From Candidatus Woesearchaeota archaeon (GTDB lineage: Archaea > Nanobdellota > Nanobdellia > Woesearchaeales > UBA525): a stretch of DNA of 12,321 nucleotides. The notes below the pieces were generated by a model. That model ran no database searches, was not told the origin of the DNA, and saw only the letters and a program-made list of their open reading frames with translations. This document shows, one piece after another, positions 5,689-11,584 of this stretch. How positions within the stretch are numbered: the stretch's first letter is position 1; each line of letters starts with the position of its first letter. The translations under genes and the position numbers were made by a program. The stretch covers positions 1 to 12,321 of the forward strand of contig RFKA01000039.1 in the NCBI GenBank assembly GCA_003694385.1. The letters run 5' to 3'.

Positions 5689-6324
5689 ATGCGCGCAGTC
5701 ATCTTTGATATGGACGGGACACTCATTGACAGCGAGAAGTACTGGAAAGCTGTCGCCGAGTGGTTCTTCAATGAGGTTGCACGTGCCGTCCCGTCCGACC
5801 TTGAGCGATTCGTCGGCGCAAGCACGAATGACCAGATTGAGCACCTCAAAGAAGAGGGGCTCCTCAAGGTGACTCCCGAACGGTTCATTGAGGCGAAGGA
5901 GGAAGCGGAGCACCGCATCTACCACGAGCAGACCGCGCTCATGCCTGGCGCGCGCGACTTGCTCGCCGCACTGTACGCGAAGGGGGTGCCCTTAGCGCTC
6001 GCCTCGTCCACGGCAAGGAAATGGATTGAGGTGGTCATTGACCGTTTTGCCTTGCGGAAATACTTCACGTTCGTCATCAGTGGTCAAGACGTGCCGCACG
6101 GCAAGCCTGCGCCCGACATCTTCCTTGCGTGCGCGCGAGCCCTTGGTGTCGCGCCGAAGGACTGCGTCGTCGTCGAGGACTCGACGAGCGGCGTCATGGC
6201 CGCGAAGGCCGCAGGCATGTACTGTGTCGGCTTCAAGAACGGGCTCGGCCGCCACCAGGACGTCTCGCAGGCAGACCTCATTATCACTCGCCTCGCAGAG
6301 GTGCGTTTTCCATTCGATTTTTAA
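5689..6324 (+). CDS. HAD-superfamily hydrolase (beta-phosphoglucomutase/phosphatase-like)
   Basis: A 211-aa cytosolic HAD subfamily I enzyme that should move or remove a phosphate through an aspartyl-phosphate. All four motifs are present. Motif I is FDMDGTL, with nucleophile D7 and acid/base D9. Motif II is ALASST, with S106. Motif III is K139 in HGKPAPDIF. Motif IV is VVEDSTSG, with E163 and D164 for Mg. The helical cap is inserted after motif I (about 15-85), as in beta-phosphoglucomutase-like and small sugar- or glycerol-phosphatase members. Substrate cannot be told from sequence. The gap to elp3 is 20 bases. A CTTAAGTA element at 5660-5667, at the end of elp3, is at leaderless TATA spacing, so it may have its own promoter as well as readthrough from elp3. 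Confidence 0.88.
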   Translation: MRAVIFDMDGTLIDSEKYWKAVAEWFFNEVARAVPSDLERFVGASTNDQIEHLKEEGLLKVTPERFIEAKEEAEHRIYHEQTALMPGARDLLAALYAKGVPLALASSTARKWIEVVIDRFALRKYFTFVISGQDVPHGKPAPDIFLACARALGVAPKDCVVVEDSTSGVMAAKAAGMYCVGFKNGLGRHQDVSQADLIITRLAEVRFPFDF

Positions 6325-6325
6325 G
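6318..6325 (+). promoter_or_regulatory. TATA-like element before RNA methyltransferase gene
   Basis: TTTTTAAG is centred 27 bases before the ATG at 6349 and overlaps the stop of the HAD gene. It would give a leaderless transcript for the methyltransferase. Confidence 0.4.
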
Positions 6326-6348
6326 AAGACTGTTGTTTCAGCCACGTC

Positions 6349-7290
6349 ATGCCGACGCCCATCCCGCAGGACATCGAGTTCAAGCCGGAGTTCCTCCAGC
6401 GCTACCAAGCATTGCTCGGCAGCGAGTTTGACCGCTTCATCGAGTACAGCAGCATGTACATCAGGAAAGCGGTGCGCGTGAACACGCTCAAGATAAGCGT
6501 GCAGGCGCTCGTCAAGAGACTCGAGAAGCACTGGCGGCTCACGCCTGTCCCGTGGTGCCCCGAAGGCTTCTGGATAGAGCACCGCTACGAGGAGCGCTTC
6601 GATATCGGGAACTTGCCTGAGCACGCGCTCGGCTACCTCTACGTGCAGGACCCCGCTTCGATGATCCCTCCCGTCGTCCTCGCGCCAGAGCCCGGCGACG
6701 TCGTCCTTGACTTGTGCGCCGCGCCGGGGAGCAAAACGACACAGCTCGGCGCGCTCATGCAGAACGAGGGCGTCCTCATCGCGAACGATGTTGCGGCGAG
6801 CAGGCTCACCCCTCTCGGGATGAACGTGCAGCGCTGCGGCCTGAAGAACTGCGTCGTGACGCTCCGCGCAAACAAGCAGTTCGCACAAGTATTCGATAAG
6901 GTACTCGTCGATGCGCCGTGCAGCGGTACGGGAACCATCCGCCGCTCGCTGCGCGTGGCGCGCATGTGGAGCCCCTCGCTCGTCAGGCGCATGGTGCATG
7001 ACCAGCGCGGCTTACTGCGGCGCGGTTATGAGTTGCTCAAACCTGGTGGTGTGCTCGTGTACAGTACGTGTACGCTCGAACCCGAGGAGAACGAGGGTGT
7101 GGTGTCCTGGTTGCTCACGAGGGAGCCGGGCGCTTCGCTCGAGCCGATCTCACTGGCTATTAAGCGACAGCCTGCGGTGTCGTCTTGGCGGGGAGAAGTG
7201 TATGATCCTCGCGTCAAGGACTGCTTGCGCATCCTGCCGCAGGATAATGACACGGAAGGCTTCTTCGTTGCGCGGATCAGGAAGGCTTAA
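6349..7290 (+). CDS. NOL1/NOP2/Sun-family RNA m5C methyltransferase
   Basis: A SAM-dependent enzyme that methylates C5 of cytosine in rRNA or tRNA. The N-terminal part (about 10-110) is the family's RNA-binding lead, with IRKAVRVNTLKIS and LGYLYVQDPASMIPPVV. The Rossmann methyltransferase domain follows. The SAM motif is VLDLCAAPGSKTTQ (119-132). Motif IV is VDAPCSGTGTIRR, with C191, which releases the product. Motif VI is VYSTCTLEPEENE, with the nucleophile C241. Both cysteines are in place, so the enzyme should be active. Length, 313 aa, fits the compact archaeal enzymes without an added PUA domain. It is co-oriented with elp3 and the HAD gene. Its TAA overlaps the TAA of the convergent GGDEF gene in the palindrome TTAA at 7287-7290. 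Whether the target is tRNA or rRNA cannot be read from the sequence. Confidence 0.93.
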   Translation: MPTPIPQDIEFKPEFLQRYQALLGSEFDRFIEYSSMYIRKAVRVNTLKISVQALVKRLEKHWRLTPVPWCPEGFWIEHRYEERFDIGNLPEHALGYLYVQDPASMIPPVVLAPEPGDVVLDLCAAPGSKTTQLGALMQNEGVLIANDVAASRLTPLGMNVQRCGLKNCVVTLRANKQFAQVFDKVLVDAPCSGTGTIRRSLRVARMWSPSLVRRMVHDQRGLLRRGYELLKPGGVLVYSTCTLEPEENEGVVSWLLTREPGASLEPISLAIKRQPAVSSWRGEVYDPRVKDCLRILPQDNDTEGFFVARIRKA

Positions 7291-7958
7291 TCGCCGTAGC
7301 TCGCCACCCGATTCTTCCCTCTTGCTTTTGCTTCGAGGAGTGCAGCGTCAGCCCGCGCACAGAGGTCCTGAACGGGTTCGGCGGTGATGCGCGTGAGCCC
7401 CGCACTGATTGAGATGGGAAACGCTTCGATACCCTCTTTGGCCATGACCTCGGGGACTACGTCTCGAGCATAGTTGGAGACGAGGTACTCTATCGCGTTC
7501 GTCGCGTGCAGTAACTGGAGCTGCGCGAGCGTCTCGGGGGGCTCATGGAGTTCGTGCGGCCCCGGGCCGACACGGTAGAGGATGGCTGCGAACTCGTCTC
7601 CGCCAAGGCGTGCGACGAGGTCTGTTTCGCGGAGGCTGCTTCGCAGGCAAGCCGCGGTCTCCCTGAGCACGGTGTCGCCAACGGGGTGGCCATAGGTGTC
7701 ATTAACTTGTTTGAAGCCGTCGAGGTCGAAGTAGACGAGGAAACTATTTGCTATGTCGCCATCCTCGGCGGCTTGCGCTGCTCGCTCGAGGCGCCACGTG
7801 AAGCCCCGCCGGTTATACGCGCCCGTGAGTTCGTCGAGCACAACGAGTTTCGCGAGTTTTTCCCGCTGGGTTCTGAGCTGCTCGTTAATGCTCTCGAGCT
7901 CCCTGATATAGCGGCGGATTTCTCGCGGGAGGCCCTGTTCGGAAGCAAACCTCTTCAT
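7287..7958 (-). CDS. GGDEF-domain diguanylate cyclase
   Basis: A cytosolic enzyme predicted to make cyclic di-GMP from two GTP. Residues 1-38 form a charged coiled-coil-like helix (LESINEQLRTQREKLAKL), followed by the domain start DELTGAYNRRGF. Next come the metal and nucleotide site FDLDGFKQVNDTYGH (D78, D80) and the A-site GGDEF at 119-123. RETD at 110-113, with five residues before GGDEF, is the canonical I-site for product inhibition. ISAGLT and ADAALLEAKARGKNRV close the domain. About 40 residues rich in His, Pro and Leu after the GGDEF strand are slightly longer than usual. There is no sensor, membrane or EAL domain. ATG 7958 was chosen over the longer frame because a TATA box lies 26 bases before it and the extension is hydrophobic AT-rich noise. 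Cyclic di-GMP enzymes are uncommon in archaea; no receptor is recognisable in the window. Confidence 0.9.
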   Translation of the reverse strand: MKRFASEQGLPREIRRYIRELESINEQLRTQREKLAKLVVLDELTGAYNRRGFTWRLERAAQAAEDGDIANSFLVYFDLDGFKQVNDTYGHPVGDTVLRETAACLRSSLRETDLVARLGGDEFAAILYRVGPGPHELHEPPETLAQLQLLHATNAIEYLVSNYARDVVPEVMAKEGIEAFPISISAGLTRITAEPVQDLCARADAALLEAKARGKNRVASYGD

Positions 7959-7980
7959 AACTATGAACAAGTAGTAACTA

Positions 7981-7988
7981 GTATAAAT
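7981..7988 (-). promoter_or_regulatory. TATA box of GGDEF gene
   Basis: ATTTATAC on the minus strand is centred 26-27 bases before the ATG at 7958. It fixes this start and predicts a leaderless transcript. Confidence 0.6.
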
Positions 7989-8006
7989 GCTTTTTGGCTG
8001 GAAGGA

Positions 8007-8028
8007 AACAAAGAAAAACAAAAAAACA
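8007..8028 (-). terminator. T-rich terminator of the L30e-NusA-S12 operon
   Basis: On the minus strand, about 85-110 bases past the S12 stop, there is a T-rich tract including a run of seven T followed by GTTTTTC. Archaeal terminators are typically such U-tracts. It also separates the ribosomal operon from the GGDEF promoter just downstream. Confidence 0.5.
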
Positions 8029-8048
8029 GGAGAAGTGCAAATAATATA

Positions 8049-8079
8049 GGCAAAACTAACTTACTTCTGGCAAAACTAA
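8049..8079. repeat. Direct repeat GGCAAAACTAA, 20-base period
   Basis: GGCAAAACTAA occurs at 8049-8059 and again at 8069-8079, exactly 20 bases apart, about two DNA turns. It lies in the 155-base gap between S12 and the GGDEF gene, 61-98 bases upstream of the GGDEF TATA box. A pair of activator or repressor half-sites is possible. The rest of the 7959-8113 gap is AT-rich and holds only the promoter and T-tract. Confidence 0.5.
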
Positions 8080-8113
8080 TGAGATGTGGTGTTTTGTGTG
8101 GAGAGGAGCGCGC

Positions 8114-8548
8114 TTACTTGCGGGCTTTCTCAATCTTACCGCGGCGAAGCGCGTTGAGGCTCTGGTCATTCACCTTAATGACCTGCCAGCGAACACCAGG
8201 AATGTCGCCTTTCGAACGGCCCATCTTGCCGCCGATGCACTCGACGACGACCTCATCATGCTCGTCAACGAGCTTCGTCGCACCATCACCCGGGAGGAAG
8301 GCAGTGATTTGCTTGCCGTTCTTCACGAGCTGGACGCGCGCGCACTTGCGCATCGCGCTGTTCGGCTGCTTCGCCTCGCGCTGCACTTTCTCGAGCACAA
8401 TACCCTTTGCCTGGGAGCTCCCCTCGAGCGGGTCGCTCTTCACCTTCAAGCCGAGCTTCTTCCCGTACCACTTGTAGAGCTTGCGCGACTCTTTGCGCCG
8501 CTTCTTCAGCTTCATTGCCGCGTTAATGCCTGATGCCTTGCTCCCCAT
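8114..8548 (-). CDS. rps12: 30S ribosomal protein S12 (uS12), archaeal type
   Basis: A decoding-centre protein of the small ribosomal subunit. The archaeal/eukaryotic hallmarks are clear: the basic N-terminus [20 protein letters not shown], then [21 protein letters not shown] and [20 protein letters not shown] around residues 71-89. [14 protein letters not shown] and [18 protein letters not shown] follow. The KQPNSAMRK loop (60-68) reaches the A-site. Length, 144 aa, is normal for archaea (about 140-147). Its ATG follows the TGA of the NusA-like gene directly, so translation is probably coupled. It is the last gene of its operon here: the S7 and EF-1A genes that commonly follow in archaea are absent, replaced by an AT-rich gap and a GGDEF gene. 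Confidence 0.97.
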   Translation of the reverse strand: MGSKASGINAAMKLKKRRKESRKLYKWYGKKLGLKVKSDPLEGSSQAKGIVLEKVQREAKQPNSAMRKCARVQLVKNGKQITAFLPGDGATKLVDEHDEVVVECIGGKMGRSKGDIPGVRWQVIKVNDQSLNALRRGKIEKARK

Positions 8549-8980
8549 TCATACCACTCTGATCTCTTTGACGTCGGGAAAGTACTTCTGGACGATGCGC
8601 TCGTAGAAGCGCAAGTTCTGGGCCTTCGCGCCGATTATTAAGCCTTTCGTCTTCACATCATCATCCATGAGCGTCACAATGCCTTCCTCGGGCGTGTCGA
8701 GCTGCGTCTCTCTGACGCGCAAAGGATGGATGAGGTTGCGGATAAAGAGCTTGATGTCAGGGTTGAACTCTGCAATCTTGATGCGCTTGTTCAGCTGCGC
8801 GCTGAGCTTCTTCACGTTCGCGCCATCCTTGCCAAGTGCCTGCATGAGCTTCCCCGTCTCGATGATGAAGAATAAGCGGTCATTGTGCTCGTAGAAATCC
8901 TTCACCCTGCAACGCGTGAGTTGCTCAAAATGCTTGATAATACCAAGGGTTTCTGTGTCAAAAACTTGTGTTTCATCCAT
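8549..8980 (-). CDS. nusA: NusA-like KH-domain transcription factor
   Basis: A small archaeal NusA homologue consisting only of two KH RNA-binding domains, without the S1 and RNA-polymerase-binding parts of bacterial NusA. After a short N-terminal lead, KH1 spans about 33-82 and carries the GxxG loop in QALGKDGANVKKL (G50-K-D-G53). KH2 spans about 83-143 and has GLIIGAKAQNLRFYERI, with a degenerate GxxG loop as is usual for this family. Length, 143 aa, is typical. The position between L30e and S12 is the conserved archaeal order and makes the call nearly certain. It starts 10 bases after L30e, with a weak AAGGT ribosome-binding sequence, and ends directly at the S12 ATG. Confidence 0.95.
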   Translation of the reverse strand: MDETQVFDTETLGIIKHFEQLTRCRVKDFYEHNDRLFFIIETGKLMQALGKDGANVKKLSAQLNKRIKIAEFNPDIKLFIRNLIHPLRVRETQLDTPEEGIVTLMDDDVKTKGLIIGAKAQNLRFYERIVQKYFPDVKEIRVV

Positions 8981-8990
8981 TGGGCAAACC

Positions 8991-9248
8991 TTATTTCAGC
9001 ACTGCGAGTGCAGCGATACTAAACTGTTTCTTGCACCGCGTGCCGAGCTCATCATTGGGGACTCCGGCATCCTCAATCGTGAAGCCACCAATGCGCTGGA
9101 GGTGAGAAAGCTCTTCACGGAGTTCCGCGGGCGCATTGCTCGCGAGGATGACTGTGCTGGCCGTGCCCGCGCGGACAGCCTTCAAGACGCGGTCCGTTCC
9201 GATGACGAGTTTCTCGCTGCCGAGCAGCTTCTTCACGTCGGTAACCAT
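8991..9248 (-). CDS. rpl30e: 50S ribosomal protein L30e (eL30)
   Basis: An RNA-binding protein of the L7Ae/L30e family in the large subunit. Recognisable segments are VTDVKKLLGSEKLVIGTDRV at the start, VKAVRAGTASTVILASNAP-like helix and strand (23-40), and ELGTRCKKQFSIAALAVLK at the end. The length of 85 aa is somewhat short for the ~95-105 aa family, mostly at the C-terminal end. It is the first gene of the L30e-NusA-S12 operon. In many archaea this cluster follows the RNA polymerase large-subunit genes; here a transporter gene precedes it and the operon has its own promoter, whose TATA box overlaps the stop of that transporter gene. Confidence 0.93.
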   Translation of the reverse strand: MVTDVKKLLGSEKLVIGTDRVLKAVRAGTASTVILASNAPAELREELSHLQRIGGFTIEDAGVPNDELGTRCKKQFSIAALAVLK

Positions 9249-9270
9249 CGGGCCGCGAGAAAAACAGTCC

Positions 9271-9281
9271 GCTTATAAAGC
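9271..9281 (-). promoter_or_regulatory. TATA box of L30e-NusA-S12 operon
   Basis: GCTTTATAAGC on the minus strand, itself a palindrome, is centred about 27-28 bases before the L30e ATG at 9248 and overlaps the stop codon of the EamA gene. It supports a leaderless L30e transcript and separates this operon from the transporter gene. Confidence 0.6.
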
Positions 9282-10181
9282 TTTGCCTTGCCAGCCCGTC
9301 GCTTGCCCGAGGCTGATACGCGTGATGGCCGCGACGAGCACCGCCGCGCCAAGCCACTGCGCGGGCGCGAGCACGGAGCCATTGACGAGCCAGTCAAAGA
9401 GGATCGCGCTGAGCGGCAGGCAGAGCTCCGCGATCGTCGACGTCGTCGCCTTGATGGAGCGGAGGCCGTAGTAGTAGAGGAGAAGCGCGCCGCCACCCGT
9501 CGTGAAGGCGATGATGAGGAAGATGAGCCAGTGCGTGCCCGTCATGCTCCCGAAGGCGAAGCCGCCCATGAACGGGACGATGACGGCGGCGAAGAGCGCC
9601 GTGAGGCCAAAGCGGCCAAAAGTCGTGCTCGCGAAATCGAGCTTCGTGACGATGCGCTTCCCGAAGACCGTTGCGGAGCCGAAAGCCGCGGCGGCAATAA
9701 CTGCGTACACTGCTGCTTCGATGCTGTTTGGCGCGCTGAAGTCAGGCAGGCTGAAGCCGAAGGTCAGGAGGTATGCGCCGCCGATGGCCACGCCCGCCCA
9801 GAGCAAAAAGCGGGCATAAAGGCGCTCTTTGAGGAGGAGGGCTGCGAGCGCGATGGCGAAGACCGGCTGGAGTTTCTGGAGGAGTATCACCACGCTCAAC
9901 TGGTTGAACTGCGTCAAGAAGAGTGCGTGCACGAGGCTGAGCGTGCCAACAACGCCGCCGAAGAGCGCGACGAGGACTAACGAGAAGAAGTCTCCGGGGC
10001 TGAGCGCGGCGATGCGCTTGTACGAGCGGTAGAGGAATGGCTGGGCGATGAGGAAGGGGAGCGCGTGGAGGAGGAAGACGACGAAGGCGACGGGGAGCGC
10101 GAAGAGGCGCGGCGTGAGGACGACGCCATCGAGCCCCCAGAGCGTCGCTGCGAGGCAAACGAAGAGGACGCCGAGCCGCAT
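9273..10181 (-). CDS. EamA/DMT-superfamily transporter, candidate flavin or metabolite permease
   Basis: A membrane transporter of 302 aa with about ten hydrophobic helices and two EamA repeats. The first repeat ends in LLQKLQPVFAIALAALLLKE (101-120). The second ends in STIAELCLPLSAILFDWLVN (248-267), the typical signature of DMT permeases. A Gly-rich loop (TTGGGALLLYYYGLR, 227-241) precedes the last pair of helices. Substrate cannot be read directly. The ATG immediately follows the TAG of the riboflavin kinase/regulator gene, with GGAGGAAG just before it, so the two are one translational unit. Since bacterial RibN riboflavin carriers belong to the same superfamily, flavin uptake is a reasonable inference but not proven. 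The gene ends inside the promoter of the L30e operon. Confidence 0.88.
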   Translation of the reverse strand: MRLGVLFVCLAATLWGLDGVVLTPRLFALPVAFVVFLLHALPFLIAQPFLYRSYKRIAALSPGDFFSLVLVALFGGVVGTLSLVHALFLTQFNQLSVVILLQKLQPVFAIALAALLLKERLYARFLLWAGVAIGGAYLLTFGFSLPDFSAPNSIEAAVYAVIAAAAFGSATVFGKRIVTKLDFASTTFGRFGLTALFAAVIVPFMGGFAFGSMTGTHWLIFLIIAFTTGGGALLLYYYGLRSIKATTSTIAELCLPLSAILFDWLVNGSVLAPAQWLGAAVLVAAITRISLGQATGWQGKAL

Positions 10182-10820
10182 CTACTTCCTCCGTTCAACG
10201 ACGACTTCGTCACCGTCCTTGAGGCCAAAGGCGCGCCGGAGATTAAACGGCGCGATGAGCTCGACCTTCTGGGGGCCATGCACGTGCCGCACAGGAATAA
10301 TGAGTCCGCAGTCACGCCCGTTCACCGAGACGGGGAAGTACCTGACGGCGCCGTAGCTGCGCCCGTGCGCCTTGAAGCCCGGCACCTCAGTCATGGGGAC
10401 ACTGACGAGGAAACGCTCTCTCTCTGCGAGGTTGACGTGCAGGTTGAGCGTGCCGGGGAATGGCTCTCTCCCGAGGAGTTTCGTGAGTGCGCGCCCATAC
10501 TCTGGCCGTGAGATATAGTAGCGTCCCTCGCCAAGGCCCGTCTCGACTGTCCCCTTGAGTACGGGGCCTGGAGCGTTGATCGCCTGGCTGATTCGTTCTT
10601 GGAGCTCGGCGAGTGCGCGCCAGCCTTTGCGGGTGATGCACACGCACAAGCCGTTCGCGCCGAGGCGTTTCTCAACAATGCCTTCTTTCGCGAGCGCCGC
10701 GATGATGCGCGAGACGCTCTGCTGGCTCATCGCGACGCGCTCTGCGAGCGCCGTCGTGCTCGTCTTCTCCTCGCAGGTGAGCGCGAGGAGGATGCGGAGC
10801 GCGGGTGTCATGAGCTGCAT
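10182..10820 (-). CDS. rbkR: CTP-dependent riboflavin kinase fused to HTH regulator
   Basis: The kinase domain converts riboflavin to FMN using CTP, a reaction specific to archaea. Residues about 5-75 are a winged helix-turn-helix (TSTTALAERVAMSQQSVSRIIAAL then KEGIVEKRL and CVCITRKGW). Residues about 86-212 are the DUF120 kinase, a small beta barrel. It has the nucleotide motif GLGEGRYYIS (95-104), the PFPGTLNLHV motif (120-129) holding the metal/riboflavin Thr-Leu-Asn, and VELIAPFNLRRAFGLKDGDEVVVE at the end. This domain pair is the architecture of RbkR, described as an enzyme that also represses or activates riboflavin genes. It is the first gene of an operon with an EamA transporter. A T-rich TATA element lies 26 bases before the ATG at 10820, and palindromic repeats lie just beyond it, suggesting autoregulation. 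Confidence 0.93.
   Translation of the reverse strand: MQLMTPALRILLALTCEEKTSTTALAERVAMSQQSVSRIIAALAKEGIVEKRLGANGLCVCITRKGWRALAELQERISQAINAPGPVLKGTVETGLGEGRYYISRPEYGRALTKLLGREPFPGTLNLHVNLAERERFLVSVPMTEVPGFKAHGRSYGAVRYFPVSVNGRDCGLIIPVRHVHGPQKVELIAPFNLRRAFGLKDGDEVVVERRK
10185..10192 (-). promoter_or_regulatory. Shine-Dalgarno site of EamA gene
   Basis: GGAGGAAG on the minus strand lies 3 bases (the TAG stop of the kinase gene) before the ATG at 10181; the core GGAGG is 6 bases away. It sits in the last codons of the kinase gene and supports coupled expression. Confidence 0.55.
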
Positions 10821-10841
10821 ACGCGGCGAGCAAGGGGACAG

Positions 10842-10850
10842 AGATTAAAA
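10842..10850 (-). promoter_or_regulatory. TATA-like element of riboflavin kinase operon
   Basis: TTTTTAATC on the minus strand is centred about 26 bases before the ATG at 10820. It gives leaderless spacing. The preceding T-run could also help end the upstream hydrolase transcript. Confidence 0.45.
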
Positions 10851-10851
10851 A

Positions 10852-10890
10852 AGTTACTCATAAAATAGTTGCTACTTATTTTTTGTTACT
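10852..10890. promoter_or_regulatory. Palindromic repeats upstream of riboflavin kinase/regulator (candidate operator)
   Basis: Three related elements occur in a row: AGTTACT (10852-10858, a 7-base palindrome around a central T), AGTTGCTACT (10867-10876, palindromic except one pair) and TGTTACT (10884-10890). They are 15 and 17 bases apart, immediately upstream of the rbkR TATA element and running into the hydrolase stop. An HTH regulator encoded next door makes them candidate operator sites. Confidence 0.45.
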
Positions 10891-11554
10891 GGTCTTTTGT
10901 GTGCTCGCGCAGGAACGCGAGGACCTCATCACCCGTCGCGGGCAGCAGGTAAGCGCCGTGGAGGTCGCCGCCCACCAAGAGCAGCTTCCGCTCACCAAAA
11001 AGATTGTTCTCGTAGAGCTCCCTGCTCGACGCGGCGCTGTACTCGTCGCCCTGCGCGACGACGATGAGCACGGGCGCGCGGCTCGTCACAGCACTGATGT
11101 CAATGCCATGATAGTTAAGCCCAGGGCTGAGCAGCACCGCCACCTCGTTCTTCAAGCTGCTATAGCGGAACGCCGTGTTCGCGCCGATGCTCGCGCCGAC
11201 GAGGGCTGCGACGCGCTTTCCGCGACTGTCAAGCGCTTTCGCGGCGGCAACGGCATCGTGGAGCATCTGCTGGTAGTCAAGCTCGGAGAAGCGCTCGTAA
11301 TCGCCGTCGCTCTCGCCGTGCCCGCGAAAGTCGATAGCGATTGCCGAGAATCCCTCTTGCTGGAGTCGCCGCGCAAACTCCGCGTAGCTCGAGCGGTCAT
11401 GCCCGCGCTGGTGGAGCAGGATGACGCCCTTCTCGCCACCAGCGTAGTAGTCCGCGACGAGCGTCTTGCCGTCCTCAGTCTTACATTCAATGCGCTCTCT
11501 GGAATACATGGTCCTGGGCGCTGAGAATCTGCCGCGTAGCTCCTGTGCGCGCAC
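10886..11554 (-). CDS. Alpha/beta hydrolase, dienelactone hydrolase-like
   Basis: A small cytosolic serine hydrolase; substrate unknown, probably an ester. Counting from the ATG at 11509, the strand-turn VILLHQRGHDRSSY, which helps form the oxyanion hole, is at 29-42. FRGHGESDGDY is at 61-71. The nucleophile elbow is GASIG with Ser107. The acid is Asp155 in VVAQGDEY and the base is His184 in GGDLHGAYLL, so the triad is complete. Two starts are possible. The GTG at 11554 is about 24-26 bases from a strong TATA palindrome, as in the other leaderless genes of this window. The internal ATG at 11509 fits the family N-terminus better but would leave a leader of about 43 bases with only a weak AGGA. 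The longer form is given. The stop overlaps the putative operator of rbkR. Confidence 0.88.
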   Translation of the reverse strand: MRAQELRGRFSAPRTMYSRERIECKTEDGKTLVADYYAGGEKGVILLHQRGHDRSSYAEFARRLQQEGFSAIAIDFRGHGESDGDYERFSELDYQQMLHDAVAAAKALDSRGKRVAALVGASIGANTAFRYSSLKNEVAVLLSPGLNYHGIDISAVTSRAPVLIVVAQGDEYSAASSRELYENNLFGERKLLLVGGDLHGAYLLPATGDEVLAFLREHTKDQ

Positions 11555-11570
11555 GGAATGGAGGCGTGAG

Positions 11571-11584
11571 AACTATATATAGTT
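11571..11584. promoter_or_regulatory. Palindromic TATA element before hydrolase gene
   Basis: AACTATATATAGTT is a perfect 14-base palindrome touching the tyrS stop. As a minus-strand TATA box it points to a start near 11552, next to the GTG at 11554. Its symmetry leaves direction to flanking sequence; no plus-strand gene follows, so minus is preferred. Confidence 0.5.

Noticed and set aside
5992..6999. 335-codon open frame on the minus strand opposite the HAD and methyltransferase genes
   Set aside because: It covers two genes with complete catalytic motifs; its own translation is low-complexity charged sequence without a domain.
7545..8477. 310-codon plus-strand open frame across the GGDEF and S12 genes
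   Set aside because: It is antisense to two certain genes and runs through the AT-rich promoter gap; no plausible protein.
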